Shown here: positions 17,333 to 26,073 of the stretch, piece after piece
Numbering within the stretch: the first letter of the stretch is position 1
Layout of the letters: the number at the start of each line of letters is the position of its first letter
Source of the DNA: Chryseobacterium wanjuense
Lineage (GTDB): Bacteria > Bacteroidota > Bacteroidia > Flavobacteriales > Weeksellaceae
Assembly (NCBI RefSeq): GCF_900111495.1
Contig: NZ_FOIU01000001.1
Location: 1,550,001 to 1,614,000, forward strand
Direction of reading: 5' to 3'
Length of the DNA stretch: 64,000 nt
Notes under the pieces: model-generated
What the model saw: only the letters and a program-made list of their open reading frames with translations
Database searches by the model: none
What the model was told of the DNA's origin: nothing
Made by a program: the position numbers and the translations under genes

Positions 17333-17653
17333 CTGGGTTAAAAAATTAAAAATGTTAAAAATGATTTGGTTTATAAAAGAAAAACAACATAAAGTCATGA
17401 ACAAATATTGATTCCAAATATAGACTCATGCAAGATACGATTATTAAATTCATATCAAAGACTTTTTTGAAATTATTTTAATAAATTTTTCATTCGATTT
17501 TTAGTTTCGTTAAAAAGTATTAATTTTTCACTAATTAATCATGAATTTTTATTAAAATCAATATTATTATTAACAATATTAATTACAAACTCTTTTTTCC
17601 GGTGGGGAGTTATTGTAAATAATGAGTATATTTAAATATATTTTTCATTAAAT
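17333..17653. other. Intergenic region between divergent genes
   Basis: These 321 AT-rich bases hold the RRM gene leader and promoter (minus strand) and the upstream region of the DUF6157 gene (plus strand). No further gene or strong hairpin was seen. 'CCGGTGGGGAG' at about 17599-17609 is a small GC-rich island of unknown meaning. Confidence 0.5.
17415..17422 (-). promoter_or_regulatory. -7 box of the RRM protein gene
   Basis: The minus strand reads TATATTTG, a full consensus match, 82 bases before the ATG at 17332. Confidence 0.5.
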
Positions 17654-18067
17654 ATGAAACAACACACCACTAATTTCATCAATACATTCATCGAAGTTGC
17701 GGAAGATTGTCCTGTTTCCGAAGCACAAATTCCGCCCGAAAAGAAAGAAAAAACATTGGCCAATTTACAATACGAACAGATAGTAAAAAATCCATACAAA
17801 TACTCTTCTGATGATGTTATTTTTGATTGTTATGCCTTTAAAAATGACATTTCAAAAAGTGAAAAGCATGAAACGAGAGAAAAATTTTTCTCCAAAGGTC
17901 AACCTTGCCTCCGATGTTCTCCTTTAGCCAAGAAATATGGCTTCGGGATTCATCATAACGACAAAGGAAAAGTGGCAATTTACCCTTTAGAAAGTAAGGA
18001 ATATCAGGAGTTCTTGCATGACCACTCCATCATGAAAGTGAAAGCCATGCGATCCAAAAAAAAATAA
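17654..18067 (+). CDS. DUF6157 family protein
   Basis: The 137-residue cytoplasmic protein opens with 'HTTNFINTFIEVAEDCPV', which I recognise as the conserved start of the DUF6157 family. A Cys pair (CLRC, about residue 93) and 'LAKKYGFGIHHNDKGKVAIYP' are further features. The function is unknown. The gene is alone; 97 bases separate it from the thioesterase, which has its own promoter. Confidence 0.75.
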   Translation: MKQHTTNFINTFIEVAEDCPVSEAQIPPEKKEKTLANLQYEQIVKNPYKYSSDDVIFDCYAFKNDISKSEKHETREKFFSKGQPCLRCSPLAKKYGFGIHHNDKGKVAIYPLESKEYQEFLHDHSIMKVKAMRSKKK

Positions 18068-18111
18068 TTGAGAATATAAATAATTCTCTTTTGATAACTA
18101 AATCCATTTCC

Positions 18112-18143
18112 TTTGAAAAAGCCGGTTTTAAATACTAAATTTG
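18112..18143 (+). promoter_or_regulatory. Full sigma-A type promoter of the thioesterase / HMA-AraC unit
   Basis: TTTG at 18112-18115 and TAAATTTG at 18136-18143 are separated by 20 bases, the classical Bacteroidota -33/-7 arrangement. The TTG of the -7 box is also the start of the longest frame, so the ATG at 18165 is the real start. Confidence 0.7.
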
Positions 18144-18164
18144 TGCTTCAAATTATTAAAAAAC

Positions 18165-18566
18165 ATGAACTATCATACTAGAAAATGGGTAAAGCCCGAA
18201 GATCTGAATCCCAACCATTCTCTTTTTGGAGGAAGATTATTGCAATGGATCGATGAGGAAGCCGCACTTTACGCCATTATCCAACTGGAAAATACCAAAG
18301 TGGTTACAAAATTCATCTCTGAAATCAATTTCGTAAGCTCCGCAAAGCAGGGCGACATCGTTGAAATCGGGATTGAAGTTATAAAATTTGGCTCCACATC
18401 CATTACTCTGGCTTGTGAGGTTAGAAATAAAATGACTCACCAAACCATCATTACCGTCGACAGAATTGTTATGGTAAACCTTGATGAGGAAGGAAATCCG
18501 GCTCCTCATGGAAAGACAAAAGTTGAGTTTGTAAAAGACAGGTTAAACAACCAGCAACCATTATGA
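18165..18566 (+). CDS. Hotdog-fold acyl-CoA thioesterase
   Basis: The 133-residue protein has the hotdog features of the YciA/BACH group: 'NHSLFGGRLLQWIDEEAALYA', 'FVSSAKQGDIVEIGIEV' and 'VDRIVMVNLDEEGNPAPH'. It hydrolyses acyl-CoA esters in the cytoplasm. The start at 18165 is fixed by the promoter at 18112-18143. The stop overlaps the next ATG (ATGA), so the HMA-AraC gene is translationally coupled to it. The reason for linking a thioesterase to a metal regulator is not obvious. Confidence 0.87.
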   Translation: MNYHTRKWVKPEDLNPNHSLFGGRLLQWIDEEAALYAIIQLENTKVVTKFISEINFVSSAKQGDIVEIGIEVIKFGSTSITLACEVRNKMTHQTIITVDRIVMVNLDEEGNPAPHGKTKVEFVKDRLNNQQPL

Positions 18567-19123
18567 AAATTTTCATAAAAAATATGGTCTGCGACAGGTG
18601 TGTTGCTGCGGTGTCAACGATTTTCAGTGATAGCAATATTAAGGTTAAATCCATTCATCTTGGTGAAGTGGAAACTGAAGCCGAAGTTTCAGAAAAAGAC
18701 CTGCAGTCTTTAGAAAAACTTTTAGAAAAAACCGGATTTGAAAGGATAAAAGATTCTGCTCATCAGCTTATAGAGAAAATTAAAAATCTAATCATTGTAA
18801 AAATCAGTGAACTTGATATCGATGAAAATTTTCTTTTATCTGAATTTTTAAGTTTAAATCTTCATAAAGACTACAGCTCGCTTTCCAAAACTTTTTCTCA
18901 AAACGAAAATATCACTTTAGAACAGTTTTTTATTCTTCAAAAAATTGAAAAAGTGAAGGAACTGCTTTTGTATAATGAATTTAATTTAACAGAAATCGCC
19001 GGAAAACTTGGCTATAAAAGTGTTCAGCATTTGTCGTCACAATTCCGGAATAGCACGGGTTTCACTCCCACAGAATTCAAAAAACTGAAAGTTCATAATA
19101 GAAAACCCCTTGATCAGGTTTGA
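18563..19123 (+). CDS. AraC-family regulator with N-terminal HMA-like metal-binding domain
   Basis: The first ~70 residues resemble a heavy-metal-associated domain with the metal motif 'MVCDRC' (M-x-C-x-x-C type, residues 8-13). The last ~90 form an AraC-type HTH ('FNLTEIAGKLGYKSVQHLSSQF', 'STGFTPTEFKKLK'). The 186-residue product thus links a Cu+/metal-binding fold to DNA binding. It lies 162 bases upstream of copA on the same strand. The simplest reading is a copper sensor that regulates copA; metal identity and mode are inferred. It overlaps the thioesterase by four bases. Confidence 0.85.
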   Translation: MKIFIKNMVCDRCVAAVSTIFSDSNIKVKSIHLGEVETEAEVSEKDLQSLEKLLEKTGFERIKDSAHQLIEKIKNLIIVKISELDIDENFLLSEFLSLNLHKDYSSLSKTFSQNENITLEQFFILQKIEKVKELLLYNEFNLTEIAGKLGYKSVQHLSSQFRNSTGFTPTEFKKLKVHNRKPLDQV

Positions 19124-19285
19124 GAGTCGGAGCATATGAGTGATATAGAGACTGCCATACACAACTCCAACCCCTCAACCTCTCAGACTTTAAAACTTCC
19201 CAACAAAATTCTATAAACATTATCCTTAAATTTATAACAACCTTCCGTTTGCATTTTGGAAATTTGTAATATAAATTAAAGGATC

Positions 19286-22129
19286 ATGGAACAACAATAT
19301 AAAATTCTCGGAATGACATGTTCCGGCTGTCAGAAAAAAATCTCTGAAAAACTCAATAGTATCAAAGGGATAAAAGCTGAAATCAACCTTGAAAACAATA
19401 CAGCCACTATCCATTCTGAAAAAAGAATTGATATAAATACTTTAAATAAGGCCTTAGAAGAAATAGGAAATTACAAGCTAGAAGATCCCGCTCAGCCGGA
19501 GAAAGCTTTTGTAAAACCGCAGGATCGCGTTTCTCCTTCCTCCGTTTATTACTGTCCGATGGAATGTGAAGGGGAAAAAGTCTATTTCCAGCAGGGAAAA
19601 AGATGCCCCGTTTGTAATATGTACCTGGTTCCGATCGAGGAAAAACAGGCGAAAGATCCGAATTTTAAGCCAACTTACTCGTCAACCCATCTTCCCGAAA
19701 ATTTCAAAGATAATGTCGGTAAATATTACTGTCCGATGTTCTGCGAAGGTGATAAAATCTATGATGAAAAAGGCGATTGCCCTGTCTGCCACATGCATTT
19801 GGAGCCAATAACGGAAGATTTGGTTAAAAATTCAGTTTCCCATTCGCATCATCATATTCATGATCACAGCCATCATCATGAAGCTCCGAAAGTTACGGAT
19901 GAAATGGCTGGAAAGTATTATTGTCCAATGTATTGCGAAGGTGATAAAGTTTATGACAGAAATGTCGGATGCCCCGTTTGCGGAATGGATCTGGTAAAAT
20001 ATCCCGAAAAAAAAGTTGCAAAATACACCTGTCCGATGCATCCGGAAATTGTTCGGGATGAGCCCGGAAGCTGCCCGATTTGCGGAATGGATTTAGTCAG
20101 AATGCCTGATGCACACGATGATGAAGAAGATGAAACCTATAATGTCTTAAAAAGAAAATTCATTATTTCCTTAGTTTTCACGATTCCCGTTTTTATGCTT
20201 TCGATGGGCGGAATGTTTATTAATTTTTCGTTTTCGCATCAGATTCAGGGATTTATCGAGCTTATTTTAACGCTTCCTGTATTGTTTTATTCAGGTTGGT
20301 TCTTAATGAAAAGAGGTTGGGTTTCTTTTAAAACATGGAATTTAAATATGTTCAGCCTGATTGCTTTGGGCGTAGCTGCAGCATTCATTTTCAGTATAAT
20401 TTCGTTGATTTTTCCTGATATGATTCCTCATGAAATTCGCGGTCACAATCATGAAATTCCGTTGTATTTTGAAGCGGTCTGTGTGATTTTAACGCTGGTA
20501 ATTTTAGGTCAGTTAATGGAAGCCGCCGCCCACAAAAAAACTGGAAATGCCATTCGCGAATTGATGAATCTTTCGCCTGATGAAGCCAATCTTATCGTTA
20601 ACGGAGAAGAAAAGAAAGTCTTACTTTCCCAGGTGAAAATCGGTGACCTGTTAAAAGTAAAGCCGGGTGAAAAAATTCCGGTTGACGGAAAAATTACGGA
20701 AGGAAATTCATATGTTGACGAAAGTATGATCACGGGAGAGCCGATTCCTGTTGAGAAAACGGTCAATGATCGGGTTTCTTCAGGAACCATCAACGGAAAT
20801 CAGGTTTTCATCATGAAAGCTGAAAAAGTGGGCGATGAAACCTTGCTGTCCCAAATCATTAAAATGGTGAATGAAGCCAGCCGAAGCAAAGCTCCGATTC
20901 AGAAATTAACGGATAAAGTTTCGAAAATATTTGTGCCTGCAGTGATTTTAATTGCTATTTTAACCTTCGTTTTATGGCAGTTTTTTGGTCCGGAAGGAAA
21001 GAGAAGCTTATTTGCTTTTGTAAATGCCGTTGCTGTTTTAATTGTTGCCTGTCCATGTGCTTTAGGCCTCGCCACACCAATGTCATTGATGGTCGGAATT
21101 GGAAAAGGTGCAAAAAACGGTATCCTTATCAAAAATGCCGAAGCTCTTGAAGAAATGCATAAGGTAAATGTTTTAATTACCGATAAAACAGGTACTTTAA
21201 CAGAAGGAAAGCCTTCCGTAGAATATATTGAAACAGTAAATAATGATCAAAATTTATTATTAAAACTGGCCTATTCTTTAAATCAAAATTCGGAACACCC
21301 TTTGTCGAATGCAGTTATTAAAAAAGCAAAAGACGAAAATATTTTACCTGAAAAAGTGGAAAATTTTGAAAATATTTCAGGAAAAGGCGTAAAAGGAAAT
21401 ATCAATGGAAAGACCGTTTTTCTCGGAAATGAGAGCTTATTAAATTCAAACAAAATTTCAATTCCGGAAAGTTTAAAGCAAAAAGCCGTTGAAGTACAGT
21501 CGAAAGCACATACCATTTCATATGTTGCCCAGGAAAATGAAGCATTGGGATTCATCAGTTTTACCGATAAAATCAAAGAAAGTTCTAAAAAAGCTGTTCA
21601 ACAGTTGCTCAATGAGGGCATCGAAATTATCATGATGACAGGCGATAATGAACACACTGCAAAAGCCGTTGCGGAAGCCCTTGGAATCAAAAATTTTAAA
21701 GCCAATAGCCATCCTGAAGATAAATTAAATGAGGTGAAAAAACTCCAGCAACAAGGCAAAATCGTAGCCATGACCGGTGATGGAATCAACGACTCCCCTG
21801 CTCTGGCACAGGCAAATATTGGGATTGCGATGGGAACAGGGACTGATATAGCCATTGAAAGCGCAGAAATTACATTGTTAAAAGGAGATATTTTAGGTGT
21901 CGCTAAAGCCAAATTATTAAGCGAAAAGCTACTGAAAAATATTAAGGAAAATCTGTTTTTTGCTTTTATTTATAATGTCTTGGGAGTTCCGATTGCGGCA
22001 GGATTATTGTATCCATTTTTTGGAATTCTATTATCACCGATGATCGCTGCGGCCGCTATGAGTTTCAGTTCGTTATCTGTGATTTTGAATTCATTACGAT
22101 TAAATTCGGTTGATCTGGATGTGAAATAA
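19286..22129 (+). CDS. copA: Copper-exporting P1B-type ATPase with four extra metal-binding modules
   Basis: The 947-residue protein is longer than typical CopA (about 750-830). It has an N-terminal HMA domain ('GMTCSGC'), then four heavy-metal-binding modules of the 'YYCPMxCEG...CPVCxM' type (about residues 90, 149, 210 and 248). A histidine-rich stretch between the second and third ('[14 protein letters not shown]') is followed later by the ATPase core. The core has '[10 protein letters not shown]' (about 587, Cu+ pathway), phosphorylation D633 in DKTGTLT, and '[15 protein letters not shown]'. It exports Cu+ or Ag+ across the inner membrane. The accessory modules probably buffer or sense metal. 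The HMA-AraC regulator is directly upstream. Confidence 0.95.
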   Translation: MEQQYKILGMTCSGCQKKISEKLNSIKGIKAEINLENNTATIHSEKRIDINTLNKALEEIGNYKLEDPAQPEKAFVKPQDRVSPSSVYYCPMECEGEKVYFQQGKRCPVCNMYLVPIEEKQAKDPNFKPTYSSTHLPENFKDNVGKYYCPMFCEGDKIYDEKGDCPVCHMHLEPITEDLVKNSVSHSHHHIHDHSHHHEAPKVTDEMAGKYYCPMYCEGDKVYDRNVGCPVCGMDLVKYPEKKVAKYTCPMHPEIVRDEPGSCPICGMDLVRMPDAHDDEEDETYNVLKRKFIISLVFTIPVFMLSMGGMFINFSFSHQIQGFIELILTLPVLFYSGWFLMKRGWVSFKTWNLNMFSLIALGVAAAFIFSIISLIFPDMIPHEIRGHNHEIPLYFEAVCVILTLVILGQLMEAAAHKKTGNAIRELMNLSPDEANLIVNGEEKKVLLSQVKIGDLLKVKPGEKIPVDGKITEGNSYVDESMITGEPIPVEKTVNDRVSSGTINGNQVFIMKAEKVGDETLLSQIIKMVNEASRSKAPIQKLTDKVSKIFVPAVILIAILTFVLWQFFGPEGKRSLFAFVNAVAVLIVACPCALGLATPMSLMVGIGKGAKNGILIKNAEALEEMHKVNVLITDKTGTLTEGKPSVEYIETVNNDQNLLLKLAYSLNQNSEHPLSNAVIKKAKDENILPEKVENFENISGKGVKGNINGKTVFLGNESLLNSNKISIPESLKQKAVEVQSKAHTISYVAQENEALGFISFTDKIKESSKKAVQQLLNEGIEIIMMTGDNEHTAKAVAEALGIKNFKANSHPEDKLNEVKKLQQQGKIVAMTGDGINDSPALAQANIGIAMGTGTDIAIESAEITLLKGDILGVAKAKLLSEKLLKNIKENLFFAFIYNVLGVPIAAGLLYPFFGILLSPMIAAAAMSFSSLSVILNSLRLNSVDLDVK

Positions 22130-22140
22130 ATAGTTTAAAC

Positions 22141-22206
22141 TTCTCTCGCAGATTTGCCAGCAGATGATTGTGTTTTAGTTATTTGCATTAAAAATTTGCG
22201 AGAGAA
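22141..22206. repeat. Intergenic inverted repeat
   Basis: TTCTCTCGCAGATTT (22141-22155) and AAATTTGCGAGAGAA (22192-22206) pair at 14 of 15 positions around a 36-base loop. It lies between copA and the DUF72 gene. It shares the 'CGCAGATTT' core with the segment near 1950, so it is a dispersed element that could also act as a terminator. Confidence 0.65.
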
Positions 22207-22220
22207 AAATAATCAAAATA

Positions 22221-22949
22221 ATGGAAAAAGAAAATCTTTACATTGGATGCTCAGGGTTTTACAACAATGACTGGAAGGGCTCATTATATCCCGAAGATGC
22301 CAAAAGTAAAGACTTTCTGACCTTATATTCTCAGACTTTCAATTGTGTTGAAATAAATTCTACGTTTTACAGAAAACCTACGGCGAAAACACTCTTAAAA
22401 TGGGTGGATGAAACACCGGCTAACTTTAAATTTTTCATTAAAATTCCGAAAACAATTTCCCATGAAAAGCGATTGAAAGATTGTAAAGAAGAAATTACAG
22501 AATTCTGCGAACATGTTCAGACTCATTTAAAAGAAAAACTTTCAGGATTTCTGTATCAATTTCCACCTTCTTTCAAAAATACTCAGGATAATATTGATTT
22601 AATTCTTAATAATATTGATTTTAATTATTTAAATGTCATAGAATTCCGTCATGAATCTTGGTGGAAAGAGGAAATTTTTAATCTTTTAAAAAAAAACGAC
22701 ATCATTTTTTCAGGAGTAAGTTTTCCAGGAAATCTGCCGGAAGATGTGATTGTCAATCATTCCGAAATTTTATATTACCGCCTTCACGGAAAACCCATAC
22801 TCTACAAATCTGAGTACAGTAAAGAATTCCTTCAGGATTTAGCTGAAAAAATTAAAGCAAACAAAAAGAAAGCATTTATATTTTTCAATAATACCTGGGG
22901 AAATGCTGCGATTCATAATTCTTTATTTTTAAAGAAAATACTGGAATAA
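22221..22949 (+). CDS. DUF72 (YecE-like) family protein
   Basis: The 242-residue protein has the family start 'IGCSGFYNNDWKGSLYP' and the block 'FNCVEINSTFYRKPTAKTLL', with 'IKIPKTISHEKRL' and 'YYRLHGKP' further on. DUF72 proteins adopt a TIM-barrel fold. Their function is not firmly established. The gene is cytoplasmic and stands alone. Confidence 0.87.
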   Translation: MEKENLYIGCSGFYNNDWKGSLYPEDAKSKDFLTLYSQTFNCVEINSTFYRKPTAKTLLKWVDETPANFKFFIKIPKTISHEKRLKDCKEEITEFCEHVQTHLKEKLSGFLYQFPPSFKNTQDNIDLILNNIDFNYLNVIEFRHESWWKEEIFNLLKKNDIIFSGVSFPGNLPEDVIVNHSEILYYRLHGKPILYKSEYSKEFLQDLAEKIKANKKKAFIFFNNTWGNAAIHNSLFLKKILE

Positions 22950-23078
22950 AAAATTGTTAAAAATAAATTTATTAAAATCTCCTTAAAAAGTAAAGTTTTA
23001 AGGAAATCTGGCATAAATTTTGTTAAGAATTATTTGGAAAAATTAACAATTTTTAACATTTAAAATTCCATTACCTTT

Positions 23079-23945
23079 ATGAGAAAAAACTTTGCGGAAA
23101 AGTCTAAAAATAAGGCTTTTCTTGGGATGTTTGCATTGATGAGTGCAACTTCAATTTTATTCAACGGCTGCAACCGTAAAATCGACAAAAAAGAATCAGA
23201 AATACTGATTCCGAATGGACATCCCATCGCAAAAAAAGTCCCCAAAATCGATAATGAAGACGTAACTTCCGATAAAAGAGTTATCTATCTTACCTTCGAT
23301 GACGGTCCCAATCAGGGAACCGAAAATCTTCTCAGAATTTTAAATAAAAGAAAAGTTTGTGCAACCGCCTTTCTGGTCGGAAAACACGCCTATGGAAGCA
23401 AAAAACAAAAGAATGATCTTGAACTTTTAAGGAAAGACCCTCTTGTTGAGCTGGCCAATCATAGTTTTACTCACGCCCACAATAAGTATACAGATTTTTA
23501 CAAAAATCCTGAAAGTGTAGTAAATGATTTTAATATTGCCAAAGACAGCTTAAAATTATACGATAAAATTGCCAGAACTCCCGGAAGAAATATCTGGAGG
23601 CTGAATAATATTTCCGTTACCGATCTTAAAAGCTCAACGGAAGCCGCAAATAAACTTAAACAGGCTGGTTATAAGGTAATTGGCTGGGATCTTGAATGGA
23701 AACCAACCAATAAAATGGTATTAAAAGGCAAGCATGAAGAAATGCTTAAAAAAGTTGACAGTATCTTTTTTAACGATCTCGAAAAAACTTCAAGACACCT
23801 TGTTTTTCTTACTCATGATCAGTACTTAACGGATACGGATTCTGTGAACGAACTGGATCTCTTTATTGAAAAATTACAGAAAAGCAACAGGTTTATCTTC
23901 AGAAAAATCTCGGAATATCCGAAGATTAATGAGGTTTTGAATTGA
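23079..23945 (+). CDS. Polysaccharide deacetylase (NodB domain) lipoprotein
   Basis: A basic N-terminus and hydrophobic helix end in the lipobox 'LFNGC' (cysteine about residue 31), so it is a lipoprotein. The NodB domain starts at about 67 with 'VIYLTFDDGPNQGT' (catalytic Asp and metal Asp) and has 'HSFTHAHNKY' for the metal-binding histidines. Such enzymes remove acetyl groups from peptidoglycan, chitin or surface polysaccharide; the substrate is unknown. The last part ('VFLTHDQYLTD') carries another conserved His. Neighbours give no hint. Confidence 0.85.
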   Translation: MRKNFAEKSKNKAFLGMFALMSATSILFNGCNRKIDKKESEILIPNGHPIAKKVPKIDNEDVTSDKRVIYLTFDDGPNQGTENLLRILNKRKVCATAFLVGKHAYGSKKQKNDLELLRKDPLVELANHSFTHAHNKYTDFYKNPESVVNDFNIAKDSLKLYDKIARTPGRNIWRLNNISVTDLKSSTEAANKLKQAGYKVIGWDLEWKPTNKMVLKGKHEEMLKKVDSIFFNDLEKTSRHLVFLTHDQYLTDTDSVNELDLFIEKLQKSNRFIFRKISEYPKINEVLN

Positions 23946-23950
23946 TTTTT

Positions 23951-24048
23951 TTATCCCACAGATTGCTCAGATTTTATGTTATACTTCCATTAAAATTAAA
24001 AAGCAATATGTAATTATCTCTGAAAATATGAGTAGGTCTGTGAGATTT
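23951..24048. repeat. Degenerate intergenic inverted repeat
   Basis: 'TCCCACAGATTGCTCAGATT' near 23953 is loosely mirrored by the reverse complement of the segment ending 'GTCTGTGAGATTTAA' near 24048. It probably belongs to the same dispersed class as the element at 22141-22206. Confidence 0.35.
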
Positions 24049-24061
24049 AATTTTAAATTCA

Positions 24062-24069
24062 GAAATTTG
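24062..24069 (+). promoter_or_regulatory. -7-like box of yggS, leaderless type
   Basis: GAAATTTG (one mismatch to TAnnTTTG) ends five bases before the ATG at 24075. Confidence 0.4.
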
Positions 24070-24074
24070 CAATT

Positions 24075-24734
24075 ATGAATATTCAGGAAAATTACAACGA
24101 TATAAAAAGTCAACTTCCGGGAAATGTACAGCTGGTGGCTGTTTCAAAAACACATCCTGTTTCAGCGATCCAGGAGGTTTATGACTTAGGACAAAGGGTT
24201 TTTGGTGAAAATAAAGTTCAGGAATTAACGGAGAAATATCCTCTCCTGCCCAAAGATATTCAATGGCATCTGATCGGTCATTTACAGACGAATAAGGTGA
24301 AATACATTGCCGAATTTGTAAATACCATTCAAAGTGTAGATTCTGAAAAACTTCTTAAGGAAATTAATAAAGAAGCGGCCAAATACAACCGTACCATTAA
24401 AGTTTTATTACAGATAAAAATTGCTGAAGAAGATAGTAAATTCGGACTTGAAATAAATGAGGCTAAAGATCTGTTTCAAAAATATTTAGACGGAGAATTT
24501 TCTAGTATTGAGATCACAGGATTGATGGGAATGGCAACTTTTACCGATGATGAAAACCAGATTCGTAAAGAATTTTTAGTTCTGAAAAGAGTTTTTGATG
24601 AATTAAATCAGCTTAAAACACTGGAAACTTTGTCTATGGGAATGAGTGATGATTTTCCGATCGCCATTGATTGCGGAGCTAATTCCGTGAGAGTGGGATC
24701 TGCAATTTTTGGGAGAAGAGATTATTCAAAATAG
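24075..24734 (+). CDS. yggS: YggS/PROSC family PLP-binding protein
   Basis: The 219-residue alanine-racemase-fold protein binds pyridoxal phosphate ('LVAVSKTHPV' with the PLP lysine, 'FGENKVQEL', 'WHLIGHLQTNKVKYI', 'LSMGMSDDFPIAI'). It acts in PLP homeostasis and has no known catalytic activity. A near-consensus -7 box ends five bases before the ATG. The gene stands upstream of the response regulator, which has its own promoter. Confidence 0.93.
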   Translation: MNIQENYNDIKSQLPGNVQLVAVSKTHPVSAIQEVYDLGQRVFGENKVQELTEKYPLLPKDIQWHLIGHLQTNKVKYIAEFVNTIQSVDSEKLLKEINKEAAKYNRTIKVLLQIKIAEEDSKFGLEINEAKDLFQKYLDGEFSSIEITGLMGMATFTDDENQIRKEFLVLKRVFDELNQLKTLETLSMGMSDDFPIAIDCGANSVRVGSAIFGRRDYSK

Positions 24735-24752
24735 AATGATTTAGGTATAATT

Positions 24753-24786
24753 TTTGCTAATAATTCATTCAAAAAATCTAAATTTG
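24753..24786 (+). promoter_or_regulatory. -33/-7 promoter of the NtrC-type regulator, leaderless type
   Basis: TTTG at 24753-24756 and TAAATTTG at 24779-24786 are 22 bases apart. The -7 box ends five bases before the ATG at 24792. Confidence 0.6.
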
Positions 24787-24791
24787 CAACT

Positions 24792-25976
24792 ATGCAAAAA
24801 ATCCTTATTGTAGAAGACGAAAAAGCAATCTCGGGAGTACTCCACAGTATTCTTTCTGACGAACTTACTGATTATGAATTTGTTATCGCTGAAGACGGCC
24901 TCGAAGGTTACAAACAGGTAGAAAAAGAAGATTTCGCATTAGTGATTTCGGATATTAAAATGCCTAAACTTTCCGGTACTGAACTTTTAAAGCAGAGTTT
25001 AGCACTGAAGCCCGAATCCACTTTCATCATGATTTCAGGACACGCGGATATCGATTCTGCCGTTTCCTGCCTGAAAGACGGGGCATACGATTTCATTTCC
25101 AAGCCTATCGACATCAACAGATTGATTACAAGCGTAAAAAATGCTTTAGTTAAAGAAACTTTGAAGAAAGAAAATAAAAATCTTCAAACCGAAAATAAAA
25201 CCTTAAAGAAAAAAGTAAGCAAAAAGTATCAGATGATCGGTGAATCTGCTGGTTTAAAGAAGATTCAGGATATGATCGAGAAAGTTGCTGTTTCTGATGC
25301 GAGAGTTCTGATCACAGGTCCGAACGGAGCCGGAAAAGAACTGGTAGCCCACGCGATTCACAATCAAAGCGACCGTGCAAAAGGTCCTATGATAGAGGTA
25401 AACTGTGCGGCAATTCCTTCAGAATTAATTGAATCTGAACTTTTCGGACACGTAAAAGGTTCTTTTACAGGAGCAATCAAGGATAAACAGGGAAAATTTG
25501 AGCAGGCAACCGGTGGTACTATTTTCCTGGATGAGATCGGGGATATGAGTTTGATCGCTCAGGCAAAGGTATTGAGGGTTCTTCAGGAAAGTAAAGTTTC
25601 TCCTGTCGGAAGCGACAAAGAAATAAAAGTTGACGTAAGAGTACTTGCGGCTACCAATAAAGATATGCAGAAGGAAATTGAAGCAGGAAGATTCAGGGAA
25701 GACCTTTACCACAGACTTTCTGTGATTGAAATCTACGTTCCGCCATTGGATGAAAGAAAAGAAGACATCAGATCGTTGGTAGAACATTTTGCAGGCATGA
25801 TCGCCGATGAACACGGAACTGCCGTTAAAAAATTTGATGATAAGGCTATTGATGCCTTAAAAGCGTTATCATGGACCGGGAATATCAGGGAATTGAGAAA
25901 CGTAGTAGAAAGATTAATTATTTTAGGTGGGAACACTGTTTCCGCTGAAGATGTTGCAAGTTTTGTAAGGAAATAA
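24792..25976 (+). CDS. NtrC-type sigma-54 response regulator without DNA-binding domain
   Basis: A receiver domain (residues 1-120, phospho-acceptor D54 in 'VISDIKMPK') and a coiled linker are followed by an AAA+ sigma-54 activator domain: Walker A 'GPNGAGKE' 176-183, sigma-54 loop GSFTGA 223-228 and Walker B 'GGTIFLDE' 241-248. The protein ends at residue 394, right after the AAA+ lid ('WTGNIRELRNVVERLI'). The Fis-type HTH that normally follows is absent. It may activate sigma-54 promoters from solution, as FlgR of Helicobacter does, or bind through a partner. No histidine kinase gene is adjacent. Confidence 0.92.
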   Translation: MQKILIVEDEKAISGVLHSILSDELTDYEFVIAEDGLEGYKQVEKEDFALVISDIKMPKLSGTELLKQSLALKPESTFIMISGHADIDSAVSCLKDGAYDFISKPIDINRLITSVKNALVKETLKKENKNLQTENKTLKKKVSKKYQMIGESAGLKKIQDMIEKVAVSDARVLITGPNGAGKELVAHAIHNQSDRAKGPMIEVNCAAIPSELIESELFGHVKGSFTGAIKDKQGKFEQATGGTIFLDEIGDMSLIAQAKVLRVLQESKVSPVGSDKEIKVDVRVLAATNKDMQKEIEAGRFREDLYHRLSVIEIYVPPLDERKEDIRSLVEHFAGMIADEHGTAVKKFDDKAIDALKALSWTGNIRELRNVVERLIILGGNTVSAEDVASFVRK

Positions 25977-26073
25977 TGTAAATTATTACTTAAACAACAT
26001 ATTAAATTTGCAGTATCAATTGGTTACTGCAAATTTTTTTTTGAATTAAACTATATATGAATTTTAAACTATT

